In this document: piece after piece, positions 38,801-50,133 of the stretch
How positions within the stretch are numbered: the first letter of the stretch is position 1
How the letters are laid out: every line of letters starts with the position of its first letter
Assembly: GCF_012273895.1 (NCBI RefSeq)
Contig: NC_052117.1
Coordinates: forward strand, 3,542,406 to 3,606,405
Source: Zerene cesonia
Lineage: Eukaryota > Arthropoda > Insecta > Lepidoptera > Pieridae
Reading direction: 5' to 3'
Length of the DNA: 64,000 bases
The notes under the pieces: generated by a model
What the model saw: only the letters and a program-made list of their open reading frames with translations
The model's database searches: none
Told to the model about the DNA's origin: nothing
Program-made: the position numbers and the translations under genes

Positions 38801-38970
38801 TAGCGGTCCGCTCTGGCTTAGACCTTAGTGTATACAGAGCCTGAAACACTCAGGATCAAATAGATCTATATCCAACAATGAAAGAGTTTTTGAAATCGGT
38901 CCAGTTCCTGATAATTCAAACAAACAAACAAAAAAAAAACTCATTTGCTTTGTATTATTAGTATATATTA
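38801..38970 (-). mobile_element. Decayed Helitron-like element
   Basis: TAGCGGTCCGCTCTGGC at the left matches the reversed 3' end of the copy at 5465-5622, although the CTAG is no longer intact. The interior keeps GAAATCGGTCCAGTTCCTGA and an (AAAC)n run. Boundaries are approximate. Confidence 0.5.
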
Positions 38971-39140
38971 TCCTTTAATACACGTATTCAAGAGTCATGA
39001 ATAATGTGCCTAAACTCTTTCGTGAGAAAAATAAATAAAGTAGTTTTTAAATAATATTGTTTTATTAAAAACATTTGCATACCTTTGGATGGTATCGATG
39101 GTTCGATACAGCTTTTACATTGGTTCATCACACTTGGCAT

Positions 39141-39211
39141 CTGCGCACGAACTTACCCCGAAGTAAAAACGAGACTCTAACAATAGTTCAAGTTCTTAAA
39201 CTGTTTAAAGT
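39141..39211 (+). repeat. Diverged direct repeat, copy 1
   Basis: These 71 bases match 39839-39909 without gaps at 61 of 71 positions by my count (10 mismatches), including AGTTCTTAAACT. The copies lie 698 bases apart and the family-B repeat sits between them. Confidence 0.7.
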
Positions 39212-39390
39212 CAATGCAGACGTGACGTCAATCTGTGTATACTGGAATGCATTAGCCTATTGGTTTTTTAAAATAACGAATCGTTTTTGGAATTTAATTA
39301 GGGGTAGGTTAATGAATTAAATGAAAATGAAATGAAATGAAATTCATAATTGCTTATAAAGAAGAAAGAAAAACTGAACATAACATTACG

Positions 39391-39710
39391 TTTTTTTTTT
39401 TATGTCACAGCGGGCAACTGAGCTGGTGGTTCGCATGATGGTAAGCGATCACAACCGCCCATGAACATTCGCAAAGGTAGTGCCTCTACGAATGTGCTGC
39501 CCGCTTTTATGGGGAAAGGGAAAAGGAAAGGATTAAAGACTGGAAAGAAGGAATGGACTGGGATGGGTGAGGAAAAGGAAACGGGCCTCCGGCTCCCCCA
39601 CTCACCGCACGAAACACAGTGGCATGCCACTATTTCACGCCGGCTTTCTGTGGAGGTGTGGTACTTCCCCGGTGCGAGCTGGCCCAATTCGTGCCGAAGC
39701 GTGCTCGACT
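39391..39710 (+). repeat. SINE-like repeat 'family B', copy 2 (most complete)
   Basis: It starts with a T-run and TATGTCACAGCGGGCAACTG, then CGCCCATGAACATTCGC, a purine-rich middle, GGCCTCCGGCTCCCCCACTC, TTTCACGCCGGCTTTC and CCGGTGCGAGCTGGCCC. ATTACG stands just before the T-run and again at about 39735-39740, so a short target duplication is possible if the true end is about 20 bases further right. Open frames on both strands here (about 95 codons) are repeat-derived. Confidence 0.65.
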
Positions 39711-39838
39711 ACAACAAAATTAAACGATTACCACAAATTACGTAAGCAAAAGGCGGCCTTATCGATAGGTAGCGATCTCTTAATATAGGTAATTACCACT
39801 AATATTAAGTAGATGTGTTTGTTTATAAAAATTATTAT

Positions 39839-39909
39839 CTGCGCATGCACTTACTCCGAAGTAAGAACGAGACATGAACAATAATTCAAGTTCTTAAACT
39901 ATTCAAAGT
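39839..39909 (+). repeat. Diverged direct repeat, copy 2
   Basis: Partner of 39141-39211. The two share CTGCGCA at the left and a block around AGTTCTTAAACT at the right. No coding frame is conserved between them. Confidence 0.7.
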
Positions 39910-42900
39910 GACCTACCAGAACCTCCTTCTCCTACCTCTAAATGGATTTCTATTTTTAATTATTTCTGATCTATCGGCAAATGTGCTCGTTTCTGTTGCT
40001 AATAAACGTAAAACAGTTCATAATTTATGACATTATTTAGAATTCAGTTTTGCTCTAAATGAAGAACAGAAACAACTTAATTTAATGTGACTAATCTAAA
40101 TTCAAAGTCCATAAATTGTCAGGGAGGTCCGACTTTAGTTTGATTTGAAAGGTTTTTAATACACTCATTAGATAAGATAACGTTTTAAATCCTTTGCTAT
40201 AAAGATTTTAGGAATGTTTAAGTGTTAAGCATTTTATGAGGATCAGTCCTTATAAATATTCATTTTTAGTTTACCTGCTTCTTCAAATTTACGATCATTT
40301 AATATATTTTTATAAAGTAACTTACTGGTATGGTATACCTAATATATATTATTATTATAGTACCATACACATTTAAAATTTTAACTCCCCAGAACGCCTT
40401 CTAGTCAAAACTCAGAAAGTTGACTAAATTCAAATATGAAACTTGGTAATTTAAATGTTGTTGGGAAAGCACATGAATAAAACAGTACCTACGTTTATCA
40501 CTTATAAATTGCAAGTCTTAAATTGAACACACAGTTAAAATCAACGCTTTCTTGCGCACTTGATAAAACATTTTAATCTGTTCATAAACACTAACATTTT
40601 GATGACAATAAGACTTGAACAGAATTTAATCACCGGGGACCACCCACAAAATACAGTATTGCAGATTATTACGCTATAAATCTGTGCACTTAAATCAAGC
40701 AATCGACCATTTAAATTTCGAACAATACAATCGGATGTTCAACCGGTACTTCCGAAACGTTAAGACAGCCTTTCCCTTGGTCCCACCCTCGATTCTACAC
40801 TCATTGTATGCAAATAGCTCCGCGCCCGTCGCTACCAAATATTTCACGGGCCACTGTGGGTGACAGCGACCTCCAAATTACGAACTATCAAACCCTACTG
40901 TGGTATAGGTAATCCGGGAACCGTGCGGCGGCCAATTTGTCCCTTCCGTGCCGTTGATTTCGTCGCAATAAACATTCTGCACGCGGCACACCCCAATCTG
41001 TCCGCGTAATGGTCGACGCGTTTACATTGATTGCAAAATTGTTTAAATGTTTTATATTGCTCGTATACATATTGGCTCCGACAGTCGAAATGAATATTTA
41101 GGTTTATTAGAACAATACTTTGGAATTTTGATACGCATCAAGACTCTGTCGTGATTATGAGTATGTAGACGTGGTGTGCAAAGTTTTTGCAATAAAATAA
41201 GCCAAAGGTACTTTACTTCTAAAGATAATTGCATGTTAAACTATACTATTAAACTGCACTCCACAAGTTTCACTTGCTTTTATTTAATTAAAAATCACAT
41301 TTTTATACATAACACACACCTTTAGTAGTTAAGAGTTTAGAAAAAATTGAAATATTATAGCACTTCGTTGTAAACTGGGCAACAAAGAAATAAAGAAACA
41401 AAAACGCTTCCGGTTATTGTAATTCAAACACCTAAATGAACAAGCGCCATTTCGTTTTCCGAGATTTTGTAAAATGTTTCAACAAATTAAAATGTAATTC
41501 CATTTTAATACATTGCAGAAAGAAAGACGTAACAAAAATTTTGTAGTGGTAAAAAGTTTATATCAGAGAATGCTTCCAAAACAACGCAACAAAATACAAT
41601 TTGAAATATACTATGAGTGTTATATTATAAGAATAAAGATAAATCATTCGTTAGAATACCAGCCGTCATTGCTATTCAGATGTTGCGAGTAATTTGTGCA
41701 GTCACGTCTCACTTGCTAACAGACGCTTGTATTTCTTCCTGATACATACTTATAATATCAGACATTCTCACTTCCCCATTGAACATTTAGTTGCAAGTAC
41801 TCTCTTGTGTCTTTAAAGTTGAAATTTTAATAATACACTTGTGTCACTCCTACGCGGGCTATTTGAATTTATGAATATTTAGTGGAGAGAGAATGTTCTT
41901 GTGAATTCTTATGCGCGCTGAAAAGCTTTAATATCATTTGAATACCTGTATCTTTTAACTCGCAAATGACTTGTACTAACAACTTTATCAGTGCGTAATG
42001 TACAATTATTATGAAAATAATACAGGTTTTTAATTCATGCGTCGATGTTAATTAAAGGGGACTGTTATTTTCAAATAAAAATTGAATACCTATATATACA
42101 CCTATAACATATTTGAAACTGCAGTGGGGTAAAATGTAGTATTATAGTGTATTGTATATACATACAGTATTTTGACGGTAAATTTTCTATTAAAATCTTT
42201 CGTGTTACCACAACTTAACCTTAGCAATTTGAGATAATTCGCGAAATGTGCATTGTTCGTATCTTAAGAACCAAGAGGTCAACAACCCTATACCATATAA
42301 ATACGTTTAATTAAAATACTATACAATACAAACGTGATGTTAAATCCTATTTAAAGCGACTGTTTAAAACGGTACGATTTTGTACGGATTAGGGCATAAT
42401 ATACGAGTGGAGGCTTTAATGCGCTTATTGTAGACTGGTTCAGGAGACAATACATAGCTTAGCGCAGTAAAAGTGGGTGAATATGAGCTGTTAGCGCTGC
42501 CTTCGAGCATATAGAGAAAGCTTACACCGCAATGTGTTCGTGTTTACATATTTTATTTACATCACGCCGGGAAAATCTATGGTCAGCCAGTTCTTTTCTT
42601 TTGCTTTGTTCTATTTTGCAAGGCTGAAGATGTTTGAAAATATTATAATAATTATTTTAGAATTATATATTGGACGATAGAAACCCAATGAATTATATGA
42701 ATCTTTTTTATTTAATATTTTTGAACAAAAGCTGAACTTTAGTCTGTGCATCTAAAAAAAACCTTTATTTCAATTAATTGATTTAATTATATAAGTTTCT
42801 TTTTTATATTTATGTTTAGTTAGGAATTATCTATGAAAATTCTAGTAGAGGACTGTCTCTAAAATCCCGCGGATTTCCATTCAATTTATTACCTTTATTA

Positions 42901-42991
42901 ATGAAAATGCAACAAAAAATAGCAACAGGTTGAACTCATCAACAAGTGTGCGGTTTACGGGCCTCATCTTTTTTGATGCTATTATATAAAA

Positions 42992-43063
42992 CTAGCTTTC
43001 CGTCCGTGGCTTCGTCCGCGTGTACTATAAAATTTTGTACTTCATGGGTTTTGGAAGGAGAGG
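42992..43063 (-). mobile_element. Helitron-like 3' end fragment
   Basis: ACTAGCTTTCCGTCCGTGGC followed by TTCGTCCGCG is a reversed Helitron-like 3' terminus with CTAG at 42992-42995. Homology beyond about 70 bases is not clear. Confidence 0.45.
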
Positions 43064-46000
43064 CAGTATGACATTTTTACGAGTTTAGGTGCGTTTATTT
43101 CGTCAAATGTTATTTAGCACAAAACTTACTTAAAGACAGATGCTAATTTTACAACAGTATACGAAGGTCTAATTTAAAATCTATCACAGCTTTTATGATG
43201 GATAGGCGTAGCGAGGGGATAAATTAACTAAGCTTAGCTAATTATTTATTACAAAAGTATATAATAAAAAAATCTTCCTTTCAATTTCTGTTTCATTTGA
43301 ATTTATAAATTCTTATTCTGAGTTTTTATTCACATATTAATAATTTGCGCTATTTGTGTAGCTTTATATTGGCGTAACCAATTCGTAGGAACCTTATAAG
43401 AAATAAAAAAATGATGTAGCAATAACCGTCTAAAACAATGAACTTGGAGCATTATGGCTTATTTAAAGGCAAAGCATAATTTATTGTTGCAGTCTTTTTA
43501 TATTTAATAACGGATAAAAGCTTTGGCCTTTCAATTTGAATACCAATAATAGGAATAACATCGCTAGATAAATTGCGACACAAAACAATATTTTACATTG
43601 GGATCTTTCAGATATCTCACCTTTAGACGTAATGCAGTACGTAAATGGTTTGGTTCAATAGAAACTGGTTCTTTCATAATATTAAAACATATATTATAAT
43701 GTGTAAGTTTTTTTTGGAAATAAGTATAAAGTCCTCTCCTAGTAATGTCAACATAATATCGACCTTGCAATTAATACATTTTATCATGTATTATTTATTT
43801 GTCTACTTTTAAAAAAGATAAAACTATCAAAACTATTGTCCCTCAGTCTATTTGTTTCTAATCTTTGAAACGGTTAACCTAATTTTCACGCAAGTTTCTC
43901 TGGCTGATAGTGTGTCAAATTTTACTTCTTTTATTTTAGAAAGAGAATTAGACAAAATTGCTGTCCCAAAATATTAAAAGATTACACGGGTATTAGTAAG
44001 TAAAAATAACAATTTATAGTTAATTTGAAAACAATCTTTGAAAGTTAATCTTTCAGAGTCTGAAACTGTATCTTAAGTTTGGGAAGAGAATGTGGAATCG
44101 TCATAATTTCAAGAATTGTTCGTTTTTTTGTCAAATCATTAATATCCAATAATTTCCATTCCATATAATCGACTTTAAGTTTCCACTCCAAAAGATGACT
44201 AATATTTTTGTTATAATTTAATGTAATTTTAGCTTGACCAATTTGTGTTTCAGAGAGGGGCATACGGCTGTATCCACACATGTCACCCAAAAATGATTCC
44301 GGTAAGCAAAACCCAATAAATTATTAAGAAGTTTTGACCCCGCGTCTGTACTTGCGTGGTCGTGTCACATTACCATAAAATATTGCTCATATTTCACACT
44401 TGGGTATCCTTCCGTCCCTTAGTATCATCTATCACGGAATCAGTTAAAAGAAAAGCGAAGTTACGTTTCAATAATATCACAAGTTTGATGTTATGTATCG
44501 ATCATGTGTTCTTTTGCCTACTGCAACCAATTTCAATTCCGTTCATCAAATATAGTGGGATATATGGAACTTCGGAGACTCCTTTTCTTTTCTTATCTTA
44601 CAGTATAAGGGGGCTTAAATATGGCAGTTGTTATTATTTAAGAGAAGAGGTAGACGAGCAACTTCTCTTCTATATGTGCGCTTATTAGGTATATGAACCA
44701 ACGTTACCTGATGAGGTCGTACTCTGGTACTAGTTTCTGCAACATATTTTTTCTGTTCATTGCTTTACATACACAAATCTGTAGAAAGACTCAGCTCTAG
44801 CAAAGTATGATAATTACAACTTAGACATAGATAATATAGAATACTATACTCCAGCTTTATAATCATTACTCATTTGTCTCTATGGATACAGGTATATATA
44901 ATATAATAACTAGTTTATTTCAAAATACAGCAAATGAGATGCGCTTAAATTGTTATGCAATTCTGTTTCGGGTCGCATTGAAGATATTAGTACTAGATGG
45001 ATCTAATATATTTGGTCAGCTAGTTCCAAGGCTTTAGTTGTGTACACTCTGCCTCCATAAATTATGACTAAGCAAACAAAACCTTTCGCCTAACTATGCT
45101 TATTTGCATTTTGGGATACAATATTGTCTACTTAAACTAATAAACATGATTTATGTTTGATTTACGTTGGGAGTAATGATATTCATATTAATAAATTACA
45201 TTGTTTGACAGCAATTGTATCTATAATGAGTAATTAAATACTTTTTAATTCAATCAATTGATAATTACCCTATAAAAAGAGAACTAAACTAAGTTGTATA
45301 AAGTAGGCACAACGAATAATAGAAAGCATTTATAAACTTGTATTTACGTCGGTTAATCTTTGGAACTTGAGAAATTAATGTGTTAATTTCACATGAGAAG
45401 TTAAATTAATTAAATGATTAGATTTAAATTTCGAAACATAGCGAGATCTATAGGTGTATAATAGTACAACTAAGTAAATATAATAATGTTTCAAAATTTG
45501 TTTCTTTTCATCTATTTTCTTTTAAAGTTTATTACTATATCTACTATGGATTTAAATTCGCTTTCATAGATGATATGTTTGTCTAAATCTAGAATATATA
45601 ATAGAAAACTAAATAACATGGTAAACAAGAAAATTGCCGTAGATAGATTGATGGATTAGTAACAGATTATAGTTTTTATAAGAAGTAAGTAAGTCTTTCT
45701 TTCACAACGCGATATAGCGATATTAATATACGATTTTTGTTTTTGGTGACAGTCAGGAGGTCAGAGAGTGAAATAGGCTACTTTATACCGCGGTAAAACA
45801 TTTCATCCCTTGGAAATTTCCTTTGAGTACGCGTCTGAAGCTACAACCGAAAAGCTATTTGTAAAGCTAAAAAAATTCGCTATCATAACCCATATCACGT
45901 TTGCGCGTCTTATGCAAACATTGTCCGTTGGTAAGAGCCAGTAACCCCTTTATAAATACGTAATTACACGAACATCTGCTGACGCAGCTGGACTTGGTAA

Positions 46001-47386
46001 AGGAAGTTTGTGCGTCCCTCAAATACCCACCTTTTTGTGCCTATTTAGATCTAGACCATAATAACCCATAGTTCTAACCATATCTGGGTTCACAATCGTC
46101 ATCATTTAATTGTAAGCGGACAAAAAGTCCCCTCATTGGGTTCTTAGAAACTGGTAGGGAATAATGAAACTAGTACCTAAGTAGTTATGTGTTTAGCCGA
46201 GTTTTTGTACACATGGATAATGCCACCATTTTTCTCTCAGTTCTATTTTAAGATTATTATCTAACTTTATAGGCGATGTAATACTGTGTATTTTAATTCG
46301 ATAAAGTGTAGTTATTCTAACATATTCTTTGTCCAAAGGGAGAATTACAGTAATTCTGTAACTTTTCCTATGTACATTGTTAGGTATATGATTTCTGAAA
46401 TTAAAAATAAAGCAATACAATAACGATTGTGATAATTAGAAAAGGGCCACCATTTATATTACACTCGTATGATGAGGAAAGTGCGCGAGAGTATTATGAA
46501 GGAAAATTTGGAAAAGAAGACGGTCCCTTTCGTAAACTGTCAAATAAAATTACATTCTGAATTGAATGTATTTTTTAATTTTATAAACTCGCTATTCAAA
46601 TTTTAAAGAATGATGCCAGAACATGCTATTGTCAGCATTGAATAGAATTTGCGTTAATTACTTTACTATCTAACTATCTAATAGTATTTTAAAATTATTG
46701 ATCCAGTATTATAGAAATACCTATCAATCATCCAACCTTTCGGACAAGAATTCGCTACGTATACGGATTTGTTATTACCGGCGATTGTACAAAACAAATC
46801 AAGGCTTAGCTGACAGATGTATATGCTTTGATAGACGTACAGAGTGTATATAAATGACAGACATCACTTAAATTTACATAATACCTCTGCAGATACAAAG
46901 TTTAGCCAGACCCATAGTTTCGTTGAAGAGACTATTTCGCATAGTAATGGTAATGCTACATACATCATACACAATTATATATTAGTACTAGTTACGCAAG
47001 GTATAAACAATTATGCGATTCACTTTGATGGAATAATAGATATGCTTACATTTAGATTGAGTGCTAATTAAGATAATGTTGATTTTGTGGCTGAAAATGA
47101 TGGCTTGGATATTAGCGGAGAGTTGAAAGTTGTTATTTGGATGGATTATTTGATATTAAATAGTGCAGTTATTGTTTGAAACGTCGAATTTTAAGGATTC
47201 TGAAGACATTAGAAACATGTATATAGAATAAATGAGTATGTTCTGTAACGATAGAGTGTTTAGTTCTTGAAAAGCAAAAAAAAAAATATTTTATGAAACC
47301 ACACCGAACGAACCGACGAGTAAAAACAAGTATTTCTATAGCTCACGTGGTATTCTGATCTCGTGGTATCTGTAAGCTAGGTACAT

Positions 47387-47490
47387 TATTACCAAGTATC
47401 ATTAAAATCCGTTCAGTGGTTTAATAGTGAGAGTGTTTCAAATATTCATGCATTCTTACAAACATTCTCGTTTATGATATTAGTGGGACG
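47387..47490 (-). mobile_element. Decayed Helitron-like 5' part
   Basis: ATTAAAATCCGTTCAGTGG and TTCTTACAAACATTCTCG, with GATATTAGTGG further on, follow the order of the right half of the copy at 50886-51085. The CTAG end is missing. Confidence 0.4.
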
Positions 47491-47795
47491 CATTCCTTTT
47501 CAATAATAGAATTTATGTAAGCAAATACGTAGGTCGTTGCTCATATATCATTTTGTATGTGTACAAATGCGCAACTTCAGAACATAACTTTTGTATCTAT
47601 GACTATTAAAATTACAGTTAACGCGAAACCGCATAAAATAAATTAAAGATTTTACGCCGACGCAAGAGAAAGTGATGTCACGAAAACATAAGATTTATGT
47701 ATGTTTTGCGAAATAATCAACTCGTGTTTATTTATATCGATATATGTTTTTCACATACGTTAAGAATTACCTCGTATAAAAGTTAATCGTATGAA

Positions 47796-47870
47796 GCTGT
47801 AGCGTTTGTTTGTTTGTTTGAAAGCTTTAATTTCGGCAACTCCACAACTGAACTGATATCAAAGAGTCCT
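47796..47870 (+). mobile_element. Helitron-like fragment
   Basis: GAAGCTGTAGCGTTTGTTTG with further GTTT repeats resembles the 5' part of the element at 5465-5622 in the same orientation. Only this part is recognisable. Confidence 0.3.
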
Positions 47871-48843
47871 ATTTGATGGAATAATAAGTGTGAGAAAATA
47901 TGTCTATATAATATAATAAATGTTTATTGAAAAACGAACAGATTAATTTAATAACAATAATTAATATTATATTAAGAGTGTTCAGTAATATGAAATAATA
48001 AACATTACACAATTAAATAAAATTGTAATTATTTAAGTAATTTTTAAATCGAAAGAATTGTACACGGATAGTAAACACCACGCCGCCTAGTTTCCAAATA
48101 AGTTAAAATAACACACACATTTTAATTTAAACACGATTTGAGCATATTAACTACTATTAGAATTAAAATATTATGTTCTATTTTTTCCAAAATTGAGATT
48201 CGAATACACATCCTCAGTTTTGATAAAAAGCACTAACTACTCTCCGGAAAGTCAATATAAAGTTGACCTAAAATAATTTCTCGAATACTTGAATTCATTA
48301 AATATGTAGTCACATTTTGTACAGAAAAATGTTTCATACAAAATTTACAGCAACACGCGATTCCTTTTCTAGGAAATATTAAATTGTCCAATTAGGGCAG
48401 TAGCTGTTATTTGTACTCCCAATTAATAGGGTTGTAATGAAAGCACTTCCTAATGAATACAAACTACTTGTATACACAAATTATGCTCAAGCGATATTTA
48501 ATTTAATTGTATCTAATTCCAGTTAATTAACGCCTACAAAGATACGTATTTATTAAATTTTGCTTTCAGTTTGTTAAAATGAGTTTTGAATTATGTAAGT
48601 TAGTCGACATTTTGTTAACTCCATGATAACAATATTATCAAAGGGAAAGTTTTATGAGTACATGTCTAAAATTTATTAGGGCATGGATTTATATATTTTA
48701 TTTGATCCTTTGTTTCGTCGTCATTGGGGCGATTGATTGATTATTTAAAGGTCATTGAAGTAAAGATTCATATATATTTTCTTCTGACGCTACTGGTATT
48801 CTCAAAAAGGTGTTCTAAATTTAAAAGCAGTGTAATATTTGTT

Positions 48844-48972
48844 CAACGTCAACCCATATATGTTATCACTGCAAGGGAACAGGCCTGCACGCTGGCCAAG
48901 TACCGGCACTTGATAGACGTCACATGTCGTCAAACTTTTTGATTCTTGAACACTCCAGTTTTCTCACCGCTT
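48844..48972 (-). repeat. SINE-like fragment
   Basis: GTCAACCCATATATG, CTGCAAGGGAACAGGCC, a GGCCAAGTACCGGCA block, AGACGTCACATGTCG and CACTCCAGTTTTCTCACCGC follow the block order of 37261-37565. The tRNA-like head is absent. Confidence 0.5.
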
Positions 48973-49380
48973 CATTTATATATTTTAAACATACAGCAAA
49001 TAAATACATAATCTTATCAATTTTAAATGCGTTTTAGGTCTCATATCGTAATTACATTGAAAATTCACTTCCCGCCGCATAAATCTCATAAATGTAGCAT
49101 CTTCGTTGCTACATAATGTTACTTTCTACTCTGTTTTAGTACAGCTATTTACTCCGTTCGAGTTTTCTGAGACAAGCTTCAGGCGTTATGGCTGATAAAG
49201 CTATATAACCGCGGTATGGGTGGAATATGTTGAGCTTATATAAATATGTTTTAGAATTTCTATTTATTTTGAGAGAATAGTATCGAATTTGTATGGTATT
49301 GTTTGTTTATATAAGTTTAAAAATTCAATAGACTGTATAATTTACAACTAAATAAACTTATACGTTGGAATATTTTACCC

Positions 49381-49434
49381 ACATAGAAGGCCCGTGTCCA
49401 TTTAGTGGGAACATGTATATGCTGATGATGATGA
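49381..49434 (+). repeat. SINE tail fragment
   Basis: ACATAGAAGGCCCGTGTCC, TTAGTGGGAACATGTATATG and CTGATGATGATGA match the SINE 3' part at 30600-30660. Confidence 0.5.
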
Positions 49435-50133
49435 CTTTAGAAATTTAAATTGTAGAAGTGAATCTTAGCTGTTTTTGTATTATCTTTTCTCTATAACAAG
49501 AAGAGAGTAATTAATTTATAAAATATAAACTCATTATAAACTACACTTGAACATAATAAACGAAAATTATTAACGACGCGGTACTTGTGCGGTCAAAATT
49601 TAACAATTGAAATGATAATTTCGACCGGTATGGCAATTGAAAGGATTAATGAAATGAATAACGAATATATTTGTAATTAGAGTTCGTCGTTATTGCAAAC
49701 ATGTATTTTAATGATTGTTGAAATTGTTCTATGTAGCAAATAAATATTTATTTTCGTTCATTAATAGACATCACTTATTATTATTACGAACTTGTAACCT
49801 GAAGGGTCTTTTATTACTACGATAAATTAAGCAAAACCAGAGTCTGTCATCCTGTCATCGTGAATAAATTATTATTTTTTTTTTTTGATTTCATGACACA
49901 TTTATTATTTACCTCAAACTACGACGATGACCAAAGTTATTACTCCTATTACCATTAAACAAAGTCTCAATGAAAATTTATAAAATAAAGTCAAACTACC
50001 TTTGAACCTATATATTTTGAATAAAAAATATCATATACATAGATCAACCTGTTGTTTTATATATAAACGTACTAATCTATCTATGTATTTCTACAATTAT
50101 TTACATTCACAAAACTGTATAACCAATCCACAG

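Larger units (their letters stand above)
9453..50133 (+). other. About 40 kb without a supported exon (putative long first intron)
   Basis: I found no exon set with consistent splice phases or a recognisable protein. Open frames here are short (mostly under 100 codons), overlap on both strands and look like chance or repeat frames. Contents that can be named are decayed Helitron-like copies, SINE-like copies, one 66-base palindrome, one diverged direct repeat and one gap. If the promoter at 9113 belongs to the ASPP-like gene, this is intronic, perhaps with a small coding exon still hidden in it. Otherwise it is intergenic. Confidence 0.45.

Noticed and set aside
39400..39788. Overlapping frames of 73-95 codons on both strands
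   Set aside because: They lie in or extend just beyond the family-B repeat; GC-rich repeat sequence simply lacks stops.
44356..44688. Plus-strand open frame of 110 codons
   Set aside because: Low-information sequence without motifs or homology I recognise; the neighbouring minus frame at 44045-44290 is no better.
50002..50133. In-frame ATG and 44 codons upstream of the ASPP-like exon
   Set aside because: The sequence is AT-rich and intron-like, and a good acceptor (CCACAG) stands at the exon edge. Similarity to ASPP begins only after it.
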